Source: Kitasatospora fiedleri (lineage in GTDB: Bacteria; Actinomycetota; Actinomycetes; Streptomycetales; Streptomycetaceae). From it: a stretch of 64,000 nucleotides of DNA. The stretch spans positions 4,588,001 to 4,652,000 of the forward strand of contig NZ_OX419519.1 in the NCBI RefSeq assembly GCF_948472415.1. The letters run 5' to 3'. Positions within the stretch are counted from its first letter, which is position 1, and each line of letters opens with the position of its first letter. Below are positions 35,598-43,813 of the stretch, piece after piece. Below the pieces are notes generated by a model. That model had not been told where the DNA came from. It made no database searches and was given only the letters and a program-made list of their open reading frames with translations. A program made the translations under genes and the position numbers.

Positions 35598-35615
35598 TAT
35601 CTTGACGTCGAGATA
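35598..35615. promoter_or_regulatory. TamR-type operator 2
   Basis: TATCTTGA-CG-TCGAGATA, one mismatch from perfect symmetry, centred 47 bp from operator 1 and 18 bases before the methyltransferase start. Confidence 0.75.
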
Positions 35616-35632
35616 CTTTCCGGAGCCGCGCC

Positions 35633-36430
35633 ATGCCCGCCCACTGGGACGCCGACCAGTACCTGCACTACGCCGACCTGCGGGGCCGCCCGTTCGACGA
35701 CCTGCTCGCCCGGGTCCCCGACCTGCCGCCCCGCCCCACCGTGCTGGACCTCGGCTGCGGCCCCGGCAACTCCACCGCCGCCCTGCGCCGCCGCTGGCCC
35801 GACGCCCGCCTGCTCGGCCTCGACACCTCGCCCGACCTGCTGGCCCGGGCCCGCGGCGCCGACGGCGAGCCCACCGCCGAGTACCGCGAGCAGGACGTCA
35901 CCGCCTACGACCCGGCCCCCGAACGGCCCGACCTGATCGCCTCTAACGCCGCCCTGCACTGGATGGACACCGACACCGCCGACCACCTCGCCCTGCTGCC
36001 CCGCTGGGCGGCCGCGCTGCGCCCCGGCGGGGTGATCGCCTTCCAGCTGCCCGGCAACTTCGCCGCCCCCAGCCACACCCTGCTCGCCGAGCTGCGCCGT
36101 AGCCCGCGCTGGCGCGACCGCCTGGGCACCGCCCGCCCCGACGCCTCCTGCCACGCACCCGACCGCTACGCCCGGACGCTGCTGGCCGCGGGCTGCGCCG
36201 TGGACGTCTGGGAGAGCACGTACACGATGGTGCTCCAGGGCCCCGACCCGGTGCTGGAGTGGGTCAAGGGCTCCGCGCTGCGCCCGGTGCTGGACCGGCT
36301 GCCGGAGCCGGCCGAGCGGGCCGAGTTCCTGGCCGGGTACGGCGCGCTGCTGCGCGCGGCGTACCCGGCGACCGAGCACGGCACGCTGTTCCCGTTCCGC
36401 CGGGTCTTCGCGGTGGCCGTCAAGCGCTGA
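35633..36430 (+). CDS. tam: trans-Aconitate 2-methyltransferase
   Basis: 265 residues, class I SAM-dependent methyltransferase. Family start HWDADQYLHYADLRGRPFDDLLARV, SAM loop VLDLGCGPGNSTAAL, LGLDTSPDLLA, and the Tam-specific LIASNAALHWMDT and VWESTYTMVLQGPDPVLEWVKGSALRP. It methylates trans-aconitate, an inhibitor of aconitase, so protecting the citric acid cycle. ATG at 35633 with CGGAG 7 bases upstream. Control by the divergent MarR protein is strongly suggested by the two operators. Confidence 0.93.
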   Translation: MPAHWDADQYLHYADLRGRPFDDLLARVPDLPPRPTVLDLGCGPGNSTAALRRRWPDARLLGLDTSPDLLARARGADGEPTAEYREQDVTAYDPAPERPDLIASNAALHWMDTDTADHLALLPRWAAALRPGGVIAFQLPGNFAAPSHTLLAELRRSPRWRDRLGTARPDASCHAPDRYARTLLAAGCAVDVWESTYTMVLQGPDPVLEWVKGSALRPVLDRLPEPAERAEFLAGYGALLRAAYPATEHGTLFPFRRVFAVAVKR

Positions 36431-36453
36431 GGGGCCTCCGGACGGCCGCCCGG

Positions 36454-37305
36454 TCACTTCGCGCCGGGGAGCGCCGGGTGCCGGCCCAGCACCACCACGC
36501 CGACCACGACCGCGGCCAGCCCGGCGCTCTGCCAGGCCAGCGCCCCGGGGGTGAGCCGGAGCCGGTCGCCGAGGAAGCCGACCGCGCAGGCGATCCCGGC
36601 CAGCGGCTGGGCGGCGGTCAGCGCGGGCAGCGACATCCGCAGCGGGGCGGCCTCGAACGCGGACTGCACCAGCAGCAGCCCGACCACACCCAGGCCGAGC
36701 ACGGTGTACGGCGGCCAGGACATCAGCGCGGCCGCCGCCCCGTCCTGGTCGATCCGGTCGAAGGTGGCCCGGGTGAGCGCGTCCTGGAGGCCGTAGAGCA
36801 GCCCGGCGGCCAGCGCCAGCAGGGTGGCCTCCTCGAACAGCGGCAGCCGGCGGGCCACCGCGACCAGCAGCAGGGCCAGGCCGGAGACGATGCCGATCAC
36901 CAGCCAGTGGCGCAGCGGCCCGGCCGCCGGGCCGCCGCCCCGGGGCTGTCCGGCGGCGATGAACGCGGTGACGCCGAGGGCGATCAGGGCGACGCCGGCC
37001 CAGCCGGATCGGCCCAGCCGGGTGCCGGTGATCCGGCGGGCCAGCAGCATCGCCCAGACCAGGTTGGTGGCCAGCAGCGGTTCCACCAGGGTGACTTCGC
37101 CCTGGCTGAGGGCGAGCGCGGAGAGCACCTGGCCGCCGATCATGAAGGCGATGCCGAGCAGCCAGTCGGGCATCCGCACCAGGTCGAGCAGCAGCCGCCA
37201 GCGCAGCAGGTCCCCGCTGGGCGCGCGCTGGGCGGCGTGCTGCTGTAGGACGAATCCGGCGCCCAGCAGGCAGGCCGCGCCGAGGGCCAGCAGGAAGACC
37301 GCCAC
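36454..37305 (-). CDS. DMT superfamily transporter (EamA-like)
   Basis: 283 residues with nine to ten hydrophobic helices in two repeats, starting FLLALGAACLLGAGFVLQQHAAQRAP and containing LLATNLVWAMLLARR and SLPALTAAQPLAGIACAVGFLGDRL at equivalent places of each half. The QQHAAQ motif marks the DMT group common in streptomycetes. Substrate unknown. Convergent with tam, which ends 23 bases away. Confidence 0.82.
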   Translation of the reverse strand: MAVFLLALGAACLLGAGFVLQQHAAQRAPSGDLLRWRLLLDLVRMPDWLLGIAFMIGGQVLSALALSQGEVTLVEPLLATNLVWAMLLARRITGTRLGRSGWAGVALIALGVTAFIAAGQPRGGGPAAGPLRHWLVIGIVSGLALLLVAVARRLPLFEEATLLALAAGLLYGLQDALTRATFDRIDQDGAAAALMSWPPYTVLGLGVVGLLLVQSAFEAAPLRMSLPALTAAQPLAGIACAVGFLGDRLRLTPGALAWQSAGLAAVVVGVVVLGRHPALPGAK

Positions 37306-37336
37306 GGGACCGCCCCTGTCGTGCGTGTCGGCCCGG

Positions 37337-37356
37337 CGGCCCCGGTGGCGGGGCCG
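37337..37356 (-). terminator. Hairpin after the desaturase-TetR operon
   Basis: CGGCCCCG / CGGGGCCG stem with loop GTGG, immediately downstream of the TetR stop on the minus strand. Confidence 0.5.
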
Positions 37357-37362
37357 GGCCGG

Positions 37363-38076
37363 TCAGTTCTTGCGGTCGCCGACCAGCTTGGGGTGCCGCT
37401 CCAGGCCCTCCAGGCCGTGCCAGGCGAGGTTGACCAGGTGGGCGGCGACCTCCGCCTTGGCGGGCTTGCGCACTTCCAGCCACCACTGGCCGGTCAGCGC
37501 CACCATGCCGACCAGCATCTGCGAGTACATCGGCGCCAGCCTGGCGTCGAAGCCCCGGGACTTGAACTCCAGGCCCAGGATGTCCTCGACCTGGGTGGCG
37601 ATGTCGCCGATCAGCGAGGCGAAGGAGCCGGTGGACTGGGCCACCGGCGAGTCCCGGACCAGGATCTTGAAACCGTCGGTGGAGGTGTCGATGTAGTCCA
37701 TCAGCGCGAACGCGGCCTGCTCCAGCAGCTCGCGGGAGTGTCCGCCGGTCAGCGCGCCGGTGACCATGTCGAGCAGCAGCTGCATCTCGCGGTCGACCAC
37801 CACCGCGTACAGGCCCTCCTTGCCGCCGAAGTGCTCGTACACGACGGGCTTGGAGACCCCGGCGCGCTCGGCGATCTCCTCGACCGAGGTGCCGTCGTAG
37901 CCGCGTTCGGCGAAGACCGTCCGGCCGATCTCCAGCAGCTGCTCGCGGCGCTGCTTGCCGGTCATCCGCACTCGGCCGGCGCTCTTGCCCCCGCCGCGGC
38001 GCGAGGGCTGCCGATGGCCGGCGCTGTCTCCGTTGGTCCCGTTCACCCCTCCATCATGCTGTAGGCGCTGACTCAT
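37363..38076 (-). CDS. TetR family regulator, probable regulator of the desaturase
   Basis: 237 residues. After an unstructured N-terminus comes a TetR helix-turn-helix: RREQLLEIGRTVFAERGYDGTSVEEIAERAGVSKPVVYEHFGGKEGLY. The C-terminal ligand domain is all-helical (GFKILVRDSPVAQSTGSFASL). The ATG overlaps the stop of the desaturase gene (ATGA), so both are made from one mRNA and translation is coupled. A nearly symmetrical 37-bp element upstream of the operon is the likely binding site. Ligand is probably acyl-CoA by analogy with desaturase regulators; that is inference. Confidence 0.88.
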   Translation of the reverse strand: MSQRLQHDGGVNGTNGDSAGHRQPSRRGGGKSAGRVRMTGKQRREQLLEIGRTVFAERGYDGTSVEEIAERAGVSKPVVYEHFGGKEGLYAVVVDREMQLLLDMVTGALTGGHSRELLEQAAFALMDYIDTSTDGFKILVRDSPVAQSTGSFASLIGDIATQVEDILGLEFKSRGFDARLAPMYSQMLVGMVALTGQWWLEVRKPAKAEVAAHLVNLAWHGLEGLERHPKLVGDRKN

Positions 38077-39044
38077 GCGGCGCGGCGGGCGGCGATCCGC
38101 TCCGCGCCGGGCCAGCGGACGTCGTGCGCCCAGCCCGCCTGTTCGAACCAGCGGATGACCCGGGCCGAGGAGTCGACCTGGCCGCGGAGCACGCCGTGCC
38201 GGGCCGAGGTGGGGTCGGCGTGGTGCAGGTTGTGCCAGGACTCGCCGCAGGAGAGCACGGCCAGCCACCACACGTTGCCGGACCGGTCGCGGGACTTGAA
38301 CGGGCGGGCGCCCACCGCGTGGCAGATCGAGTTGATCGACCAGGTGACGTGGTGCAGCAGCGCGACCCGGACCAGCGAGCCCCAGAAGAAGGCGGTCAGC
38401 GCGCCCTGCCAGCTCCAGGTGGCCAGGCCGCCGACCAGCGTGGGCAGGCCGAGCGAGAGCAGCGTCCACAGCCAGAACAGCCGGGAGATGCGCCTTATGG
38501 CCGGGTCGCGGACCAGGTCGGGCGCGTAGGTGAGCTGCGAGGTCTGCTCCTCGTCGAACATCCAGCCCATGTGCGCCCACCACAGGCCCTTGAGCAGCGC
38601 GGGCACGCTCTCGCCGTAGCGCCACGGCGAGTGCGGGTCGCCGTCCTTGTCGGAGTAGCGGTGGTGCTTGCGGTGGTCAGCTACCCAGCGCACCAGCGGG
38701 CCCTCGACGGCCAGCGAGCCGAGCACGGCCAGGCCCAGCCGCAGCGGGCGGTTGGCCTTGAACGCGCCGTGGGTGAAGTAGCGGTGGTAGCCGACGGTGA
38801 TGCCGTGGCAGGTCAGGAAGTACATGGCGACGGCGATCCCGGCGTCCAGCCAGGACAGCCCCCAGCCCCAGGCCGCCGGGACGGCGGCCAGCAGGGCCAG
38901 GAAGGGCACCGCGATGAACAGGACCAGGGTGGCGCGCTCCAGCGCGCCCTGCTTCTCGCCGCCCCTGGTGGCGGACAACGCGGTGGCGGTTCGCTGTGCG
39001 TCCTCGGCGGCGCTCGGCGGCGCCTGCCCGGCCTGGATGGTCAT
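38073..39044 (-). CDS. Acyl-CoA/fatty acid desaturase (delta-9 type)
   Basis: 323 residues with four membrane helices and the three His clusters of membrane di-iron desaturases: HRYFTH (87-92), HRKHH (124-128) and HNLHH (about 270). Further family motifs are TCHGITVGYHR, DGDPHSPWRYGE and THVT-like HHVTWSINSICH. It introduces a double bond into acyl chains to adjust membrane fluidity. First gene of a two-gene operon with the TetR regulator. Confidence 0.92.
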   Translation of the reverse strand: MTIQAGQAPPSAAEDAQRTATALSATRGGEKQGALERATLVLFIAVPFLALLAAVPAAWGWGLSWLDAGIAVAMYFLTCHGITVGYHRYFTHGAFKANRPLRLGLAVLGSLAVEGPLVRWVADHRKHHRYSDKDGDPHSPWRYGESVPALLKGLWWAHMGWMFDEEQTSQLTYAPDLVRDPAIRRISRLFWLWTLLSLGLPTLVGGLATWSWQGALTAFFWGSLVRVALLHHVTWSINSICHAVGARPFKSRDRSGNVWWLAVLSCGESWHNLHHADPTSARHGVLRGQVDSSARVIRWFEQAGWAHDVRWPGAERIAARRAA

Positions 39045-39076
39045 GGCGCTTCCCTGGGGGAGAGGGGACCGGCGGA

Positions 39077-39113
39077 GTACCTACGTGACCGTAACTTACG
39101 GCATCGTAGGTAC
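39077..39113 (-). promoter_or_regulatory. 37-bp TetR-type operator before the desaturase operon
   Basis: Symmetrical about C39095: outer arms GTACCTACG / CGTAGGTAC and inner arms CCGTAA / TTACGG, with 15 of 18 positions paired overall. It lies 33 bases before the desaturase ATG and probably overlaps the promoter. Confidence 0.75.
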
Positions 39114-39202
39114 CGGGCCCGGGAAAACGGAAGGGCCCCGCGCGCACGTGTCGCACTGTTCGCCCGCCGGATTCCGGCCCGTCGGCAGCCCGTCGGCAGC
39201 GC

Positions 39203-39230
39203 GTCGGCGGTCCGCCGGCGGACCGCCGAC
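39203..39230. repeat. Perfect 28-bp palindrome
   Basis: GTCGGCGGTCCG-CCGG-CGGACCGCCGAC, between the divergent desaturase operon and tRNA-Gln, preceded by two direct copies of CCGTCGGCAG. Role unknown; it could terminate an antisense transcript or bind a protein. Confidence 0.75.
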
Positions 39231-39339
39231 GGGGCGCGACCTGCGCAGTCGGGGGGCGCGGACCGGGGCGCCTTCGGGGAAGGTGGTGGAGCTACGGGCC
39301 GTCAACCCGTAGGCTGTGCTGGGCGCGCGTCGCGCCCGT

Positions 39340-39410
39340 TCCGCCGTGGTGTAATGGCAGCACAGGGCCCTTTGGAGGCCTTTGTCTGGGTTCGAATCCT
39401 AGCGGCGGAG
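39340..39410 (+). tRNA. tRNA-Gln (anticodon TTG)
   Basis: Acceptor TCCGCCG / CGGCGGA, D-stem GTGT/GCAC, anticodon stem GGGCC/GGCCT around loop CTTTGGA (anticodon TTG, reads CAA/CAG), T-arm CTGGG TTCGAAT CCTAG. CCA is not encoded. It lies 114 bases before glmU. Confidence 0.96.
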
Positions 39411-39524
39411 CCTCTTCCCGGCCGGGCGCCGTCCCGGTCCGACCGTTTCGGACGGTTTGTCTTCCTTTTCTCTCGGTATTGTTCGGTGCGCCCTCAATCC
39501 GCATCGACCGAGGAGTCTCCCCGC

Positions 39525-40970
39525 GTGAGTGCCAACCAGCCCGCCGCCGTCATCGTGCTCGCCGCCGGGGGCGGTACCCGAATGAAGTCCAGGGCGCTGC
39601 CGAAGGTGCTGCACGAGCTCTGCGGGCGCTCCCTGGTGGGCCACGCGGTCAGCGCCGCACAGGAGTTGACGCCCGGTCAGCTGGTCGTGGTGATCGGCCA
39701 CCTGCGCGAGCTGGTCCAGGCCCACCTGGCCGAGCACCACCCGGCCGCCCGCCCGGTCGTCCAGACCGAGCAGAACGGCACCGGCCACGCGGTGCGCACC
39801 GCGCTGGAGGCGCTCGCCGCCGACGGCGTGCAGCTGGACGGCACCGTGCTGGTCACCACCGGCGACGCCCCGCTGCTGACCGGCACCACCCTGGCGGCGC
39901 TGGCCGCCGCCCACGCCGAGCAGGGCAACGGCGTCACCGTGCTGACCGCCCGCGTCCCCGACGCCACCGGCTACGGCCGAATCCTGCGCGGCCCGGACGG
40001 CGCGGTCGCCGCGATCGTCGAGCACAAGGACGCCACCGCCGAGCAGCTGGCCGTCGACGAGATCAACTCCGGGGTGTTCGCCTTCGACGCCAAGCTGCTG
40101 GCGCTCGCCCTGTCGCTGGTCGGCACCGACAACGCGCAGGGCGAGGAGTACCTGACCGACACCCTGGAGATCCTCCGCCGGGAGGGCCACCGGGTGGGCG
40201 CGGTGGTCGCCGCCGACCACCGGGAGATCGTCGGCATCAACGACCGGGTGCAGCTCGCCGCGGCCCGCCGGCTGCTCAACGACCGCCTGCTGGAGAACGC
40301 CATGCGGGCCGGCGTCACCGTGGTCGACCCGGCCTCCACCTGGTTCGACGTCCAGGTCACCTACGAGCCGGACGCGCTGGTGCACCCGAACACCCAGCTG
40401 CACGGCGCCAGCCACCTGGGCGAGGGCTGCGAGGTCGGCCCGAACACCACGCTGACCGACACCGCGGTCGGCGCGGGCGCCCGTGTGAGCAACACCACGG
40501 CCGACCGGGCCGAGATCGGCCCGGAGGCCGCGGTGGGCCCGTACGCGTACCTGCGGCCGGGCACCAGGCTGGCCCGGGGGGCGAAGGCCGGCACCTACGT
40601 CGAGATCAAGAACTCGGAGCTCGGCGAGGGGGCGAAGGTCCCGCACCTGTCGTACATCGGGGACGCGACGATCGGCGAGGGCACCAACGTCGGTGCGGCG
40701 TCCGTCACAGTCAACTACGACGGCGTGAACAAGCACCGGACGGTGATCGGGGCCCACTGCCGCACGGGTTCCGACAACATGTTCATCGCTCCGGTGACGG
40801 TCGGCGACGGCGCCTACACGGCCGCCGGATCGGTGATCACCAACGACGTCCCGGCCGGTTCGCTAGGCGTCGCGCGGGCCCAGCAGCGCAACATCGCGGG
40901 CTGGGTTGAGCGGAAGCGGCCCGGTTCGGCCTCGGCCCGCGCGGCGGCGGAGGCCGGTGGGGCGGAGTAG
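39525..40970 (+). CDS. glmU: Bifunctional GlcNAc-1-P uridyltransferase / GlcN-1-P acetyltransferase
   Basis: 481 residues. N-terminal nucleotidyltransferase with VIVLAAGGGTRMKSRALPKVLH, VVQTEQNGTGHAV and VTTGDAPLL; C-terminal left-handed beta-helix acetyltransferase with repeated hexapeptides (GEGCEVGPNTTLT) and the acetyl-CoA/GlcN region LRPGTRLARGAKAGTYVEIKNS, HLSYIGDATIGEGTNVGA. It makes UDP-GlcNAc, the entry point to peptidoglycan and to the amino-sugar genes in this window. GTG at 39525 with GAGGAG 9 bases upstream. Confidence 0.97.
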   Translation: MSANQPAAVIVLAAGGGTRMKSRALPKVLHELCGRSLVGHAVSAAQELTPGQLVVVIGHLRELVQAHLAEHHPAARPVVQTEQNGTGHAVRTALEALAADGVQLDGTVLVTTGDAPLLTGTTLAALAAAHAEQGNGVTVLTARVPDATGYGRILRGPDGAVAAIVEHKDATAEQLAVDEINSGVFAFDAKLLALALSLVGTDNAQGEEYLTDTLEILRREGHRVGAVVAADHREIVGINDRVQLAAARRLLNDRLLENAMRAGVTVVDPASTWFDVQVTYEPDALVHPNTQLHGASHLGEGCEVGPNTTLTDTAVGAGARVSNTTADRAEIGPEAAVGPYAYLRPGTRLARGAKAGTYVEIKNSELGEGAKVPHLSYIGDATIGEGTNVGAASVTVNYDGVNKHRTVIGAHCRTGSDNMFIAPVTVGDGAYTAAGSVITNDVPAGSLGVARAQQRNIAGWVERKRPGSASARAAAEAGGAE

Positions 40971-40980
40971 TCGGACGGGA

Positions 40981-41013
40981 CGGCCGGGGATCTTGAGGAG
41001 TGGTCCCCGGCCG
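40981..41013 (+). terminator. Hairpin between glmU and prs
   Basis: CGGCCGGGGA / TCCCCGGCCG, 10-bp stem with a 13-base loop, 10 bases after glmU. It suggests that prs is at least partly transcribed from its own promoter in the following 110 bases. Confidence 0.55.
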
Positions 41014-41124
41014 CCGGACCTTCCGCGGGGCGCGTAACCTGATGTACATACGTGCGCCATCGGGCCAGTTCGGCCGTGCCTCGGCGTACTCACCCAGAGT
41101 GGCAATACACGAGGAGACGGTGCA

Positions 41125-42105
41125 GTGAGCGGGATCACGACCTCCGGTGAGAAGAAGCTGAAACTCTTTTCCGGCCGTGCCCACCACGAACTTGCCGAGG
41201 AGGTCGCCAGCGAACTGGGCACCGAACTCGTCCCGACCAAGGCCCTGGACTTCGCCAACGGCGAGATCTACGTCCGCTTCCTGGAATCCGCCCGCGGTGC
41301 GGACTGCTTCGTGATCCAGAGCCACACGGCTCCGATCAACCAGTGGATCATGGAGCAGCTGATCATGATCGACGCGCTCAAGCGCGCGTCGGCCCGCAGC
41401 ATCACCGCCATCCTCCCCTTCTACGGCTACGCCCGGCAGGACAAGAAGCACCTCGGCCGCGAGCCCATCTCGGCCCGCCTGGTCGCCGACCTGCTGCGCC
41501 AGGCCGGCGCCGACCGGCTGATGGCCGTGGACCTGCACACCGCGCAGATCCAGGGCTTCTTCGACGGCCCGGTGGACCACCTGTTCGCGCTGCCGATGCT
41601 CGCCGACTACGTGGGCGACCGCGTCCCGGACCGCTCCAAGCTGACCGTCGTCTCCCCGGACGCCGGCCGGGTGAAGGTCGCCGACCAGTGGTGCGACCGC
41701 CTCGGCGCCCCGCTGGCGATCATCCACAAGCGCCGCGACATGTCGCAGGCCAACACCATCCTGTCCGCCGAGGTGGTCGGTGACGTCAGGGACCGGGTCT
41801 GCGTCCTGGTCGACGACATGATCGACACCGCCGGCACCATCTGCGCCGCCGCCGACGCGCTGTTCGACGCCGGTGCCGCCGACGTCCTGGTGGCCGCCAC
41901 CCACGGCGTGCTCTCCGGCCCGGCCGCGGACCGGCTGAAGAACTCCCGGGTCAGCGAGTTCGTGTTCACCAACACCCTGCCGACCCCCGCCCAGCTCCAG
42001 CTGGACAAGATCACCACGCTGTCGATCGCCCCGTCGATCGCCGCCGCGGTGCGCGAGGTGTTCGAGGACGGCTCGGTCACCAGCCTCTTCGAGGGCGTGC
42101 ACTGA
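41125..42105 (+). CDS. prs: Ribose-phosphate pyrophosphokinase (PRPP synthetase)
   Basis: 326 residues. Two tandem PRTase-type domains with KLFSGRAHHELAEEVA, the ATP-binding YGYARQDKKHLGREPISA loop, VDLHTAQIQGFF, and the PRPP-binding CVLVDDMIDTAGTI. It makes PRPP for nucleotides, His and Trp. GTG start at 41125, GAGGAG 9 bases upstream. The glmU-prs-rplY-pth order is standard in high-GC Gram-positives. Confidence 0.96.
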   Translation: MSGITTSGEKKLKLFSGRAHHELAEEVASELGTELVPTKALDFANGEIYVRFLESARGADCFVIQSHTAPINQWIMEQLIMIDALKRASARSITAILPFYGYARQDKKHLGREPISARLVADLLRQAGADRLMAVDLHTAQIQGFFDGPVDHLFALPMLADYVGDRVPDRSKLTVVSPDAGRVKVADQWCDRLGAPLAIIHKRRDMSQANTILSAEVVGDVRDRVCVLVDDMIDTAGTICAAADALFDAGAADVLVAATHGVLSGPAADRLKNSRVSEFVFTNTLPTPAQLQLDKITTLSIAPSIAAAVREVFEDGSVTSLFEGVH

Positions 42106-42124
42106 CCCCTCGTCAGGCCCCCGG

Positions 42125-42162
42125 TCGGCCCCCGGCTCCGCCACGGAGCCGGGGGCCGATTT
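42125..42162 (+). terminator. Rho-independent terminator after prs
   Basis: Perfect 16-bp stem TCGGCCCCCGGCTCCG / CGGAGCCGGGGGCCGA with a 3-base loop, followed by TTT. Confidence 0.9.
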
Positions 42163-42233
42163 CACGTCCGCGCCACCACCCGGTTAGTCTTGGCAGACTG
42201 CTCGGCGAGGGATGCCCGGATTCAGGGCTCCGT

Positions 42234-42312
42234 GATCGACGCGCGTGGTCGATGCGCTTTGATCGAACCGCCGAGCTTCCCCCAAGTACTTGAGGGTGTG
42301 GCCCGGCGGTTC
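42234..42312 (+). promoter_or_regulatory. Structured leader upstream of rplY
   Basis: Between the prs terminator and rplY. Arms GAACCGCCG (42265-42273) and CGGCGGTTC (42304-42312) enclose an inner dyad CAAGTACTTG (42283-42292) flanked by CCC and GGG; just upstream are two GGTCGAT/GATCGA-type pairing words. This could be an autoregulatory leader for ribosomal protein L25. No known RNA family is recognised. Confidence 0.4.
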
Positions 42313-42353
42313 TGTCGTTCCTGCACCCCTTTGCCTTCCCGAGGAGCGCAGTC

Positions 42354-42962
42354 GTGTCCGAGATCCGCCTTGCCGCCGAAGCCCGCACCGAGTTCGGCAA
42401 GGGTGCCGCCCGCCGCGCCCGCCGCGCCGGTTTCGTCCCCGGTGTCGTGTACGGCCACGGCCACACCCCGGTGCACCTGAACCTGCCCGGCCACGACCTG
42501 ATGATGGCCCTCAAGACCCCGAACGCCCTGCTGGTCGTCCCGATCGAGGGCAAGGACGAGTTCGTGCTGCCGAAGGCCATCCAGCGCGAGGCCATCAAGC
42601 GCACCATCGAGCACGTCGACCTGCTGCTGGTCAAGCGGGGCGAGAAGGTCACCGTCGAGATCCCGGTCCACACCGAGGGCGAGCTGGCCCCCGGCGGCAA
42701 CCTGATCGAGAACGTGCTGAACGCCCTCCCGATCGAGGCCGAGGCCACCCACCTGCCCGAGTCGGTCACCGTCTCGATCGAGGGCCTGGAGGCCGGCGCC
42801 GCCGTCACCGCCGGTGACATCACCCTGCCCTCCGGCGTGACCCTGGCCGTCGAGGCCGACGCCGTCGTGCTCCAGGTCATCGGCGCCCAGGCCCCCGAGG
42901 CCACCGAGGAGGAGGAGGCCGAGACCGAGGCCGCCGCCGCCGACGAGGCCGTCGAGGCCTGA
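42354..42962 (+). CDS. rplY: 50S ribosomal protein L25 / general stress protein Ctc
   Basis: 202 residues: N-terminal L25 domain binding 5S rRNA (EIRLAAEARTEFGKGAARRARRAG, VPGVVYGHG) plus the C-terminal TL5/Ctc beta domain (VEIPVHTEGELAPGGNL), ending in an acidic tail rich in Glu and Ala. GTG at 42354 with GAGGAG 6 bases upstream. It has its own leader after the prs terminator and is followed by a strong terminator, so it forms a single-gene unit. Confidence 0.95.
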   Translation: MSEIRLAAEARTEFGKGAARRARRAGFVPGVVYGHGHTPVHLNLPGHDLMMALKTPNALLVVPIEGKDEFVLPKAIQREAIKRTIEHVDLLLVKRGEKVTVEIPVHTEGELAPGGNLIENVLNALPIEAEATHLPESVTVSIEGLEAGAAVTAGDITLPSGVTLAVEADAVVLQVIGAQAPEATEEEEAETEAAAADEAVEA

Positions 42963-42974
42963 TCACCGCGCCCT

Positions 42975-43020
42975 CGCTGCCCCGGCCGTCCCGCCCCGCG
43001 CGCGGACGGCCGGGGCAGCG
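42975..43020 (+). terminator. Terminator after rplY
   Basis: Perfect 17-bp stem CGCTGCCCCGGCCGTCC and its complement at 43004-43020, loop 12 bases. Confidence 0.82.
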
Positions 43021-43071
43021 GCGTGTCCGGGATGATGTGACGGTACGGAGAACACCCGCGTGAGGAGCGGC

Positions 43072-43647
43072 ATGAGCGAGTACGACGGCCCCTGGCTGGT
43101 GGTGGGCCTCGGCAACCCGGGCAAGGAGTACGCCCGCAACCGGCACAACATCGGCTTCATGGTGGTCGAGCTGCTGGCCCGGCGGATGGGCGCGAAGTTC
43201 AAGGCCCACAAGAGCCGGGCCCAGGTCGCCGAGGGACGGCTGTCCGGCCGGCGGGTCGTGCTGGCCGAGCCGATGAGCTTCATGAACCTCTCGGGCGGGC
43301 CGGTCACCGCGCTGCGCGACTTCTACAAGGTCCCGACCTCGGCGATCGTCGCCGTCCACGACGAGCTCGACCTCGACTACGCGGCGCTGCGGCTGAAGAC
43401 CGGCGGCGGCGACAACGGCCACAACGGCCTCAAGTCGCTCACCAAGTCGCTCGGCCCCGACTACCACCGGGTCCGCTGCGGGATCGGCCGCCCGCCCGGC
43501 CGGATGGAGGTGGCCGACTTCGTGCTCAAGGACTTCTCGGCCACCGAGCGCAAGGACCTCGACTGGTTCGTCGACCGGGCCGCCGACGCCGTCGAGGCGC
43601 TGCTCGCCGACGGCCTGGAGCGGGCCCAGCAGAACTACAACTCCTGA
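43072..43647 (+). CDS. pth: Peptidyl-tRNA hydrolase
   Basis: 191 residues. Motifs: VVGLGNPGKEYARNRHNIGF with the catalytic His, EPMSFMNLSGGPV (Asn), VHDELDLDYAALRLKTGGGDNGHNGLKS (Asp and the GHNGL loop), and VRCGIGRPPG. It recycles peptidyl-tRNAs released from ribosomes. ATG at 43072 with GAGGAGCGG just upstream; an in-frame GTG at 43060 is less likely. Confidence 0.95.
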   Translation: MSEYDGPWLVVGLGNPGKEYARNRHNIGFMVVELLARRMGAKFKAHKSRAQVAEGRLSGRRVVLAEPMSFMNLSGGPVTALRDFYKVPTSAIVAVHDELDLDYAALRLKTGGGDNGHNGLKSLTKSLGPDYHRVRCGIGRPPGRMEVADFVLKDFSATERKDLDWFVDRAADAVEALLADGLERAQQNYNS

Positions 43648-43740
43648 CCCCCGCCGCCGGGTTGGCACTCAGTGCAGGCGCGGACCGGGATTCGACCACC
43701 CTCCGTACACAACGTTCATGCAACGCTTCCCCGTTGGAAG

Positions 43741-43755
43741 CTGACCTGGGGTCAG
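43741..43755. promoter_or_regulatory. Palindromic operator candidate CTGACC-TGG-GGTCAG
   Basis: Six-base arms are exactly complementary around a 3-base centre, placed between pth and the small exported protein. A second dyad GCTTCC-N5-GGAAGC ends at its first base. Confidence 0.4.
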
Positions 43756-43813
43756 AAACGGTCGGGGATCGGATACCGTCGAAACCGGTGCCGCAAGGAT
43801 TGAAGTGCCGTCT

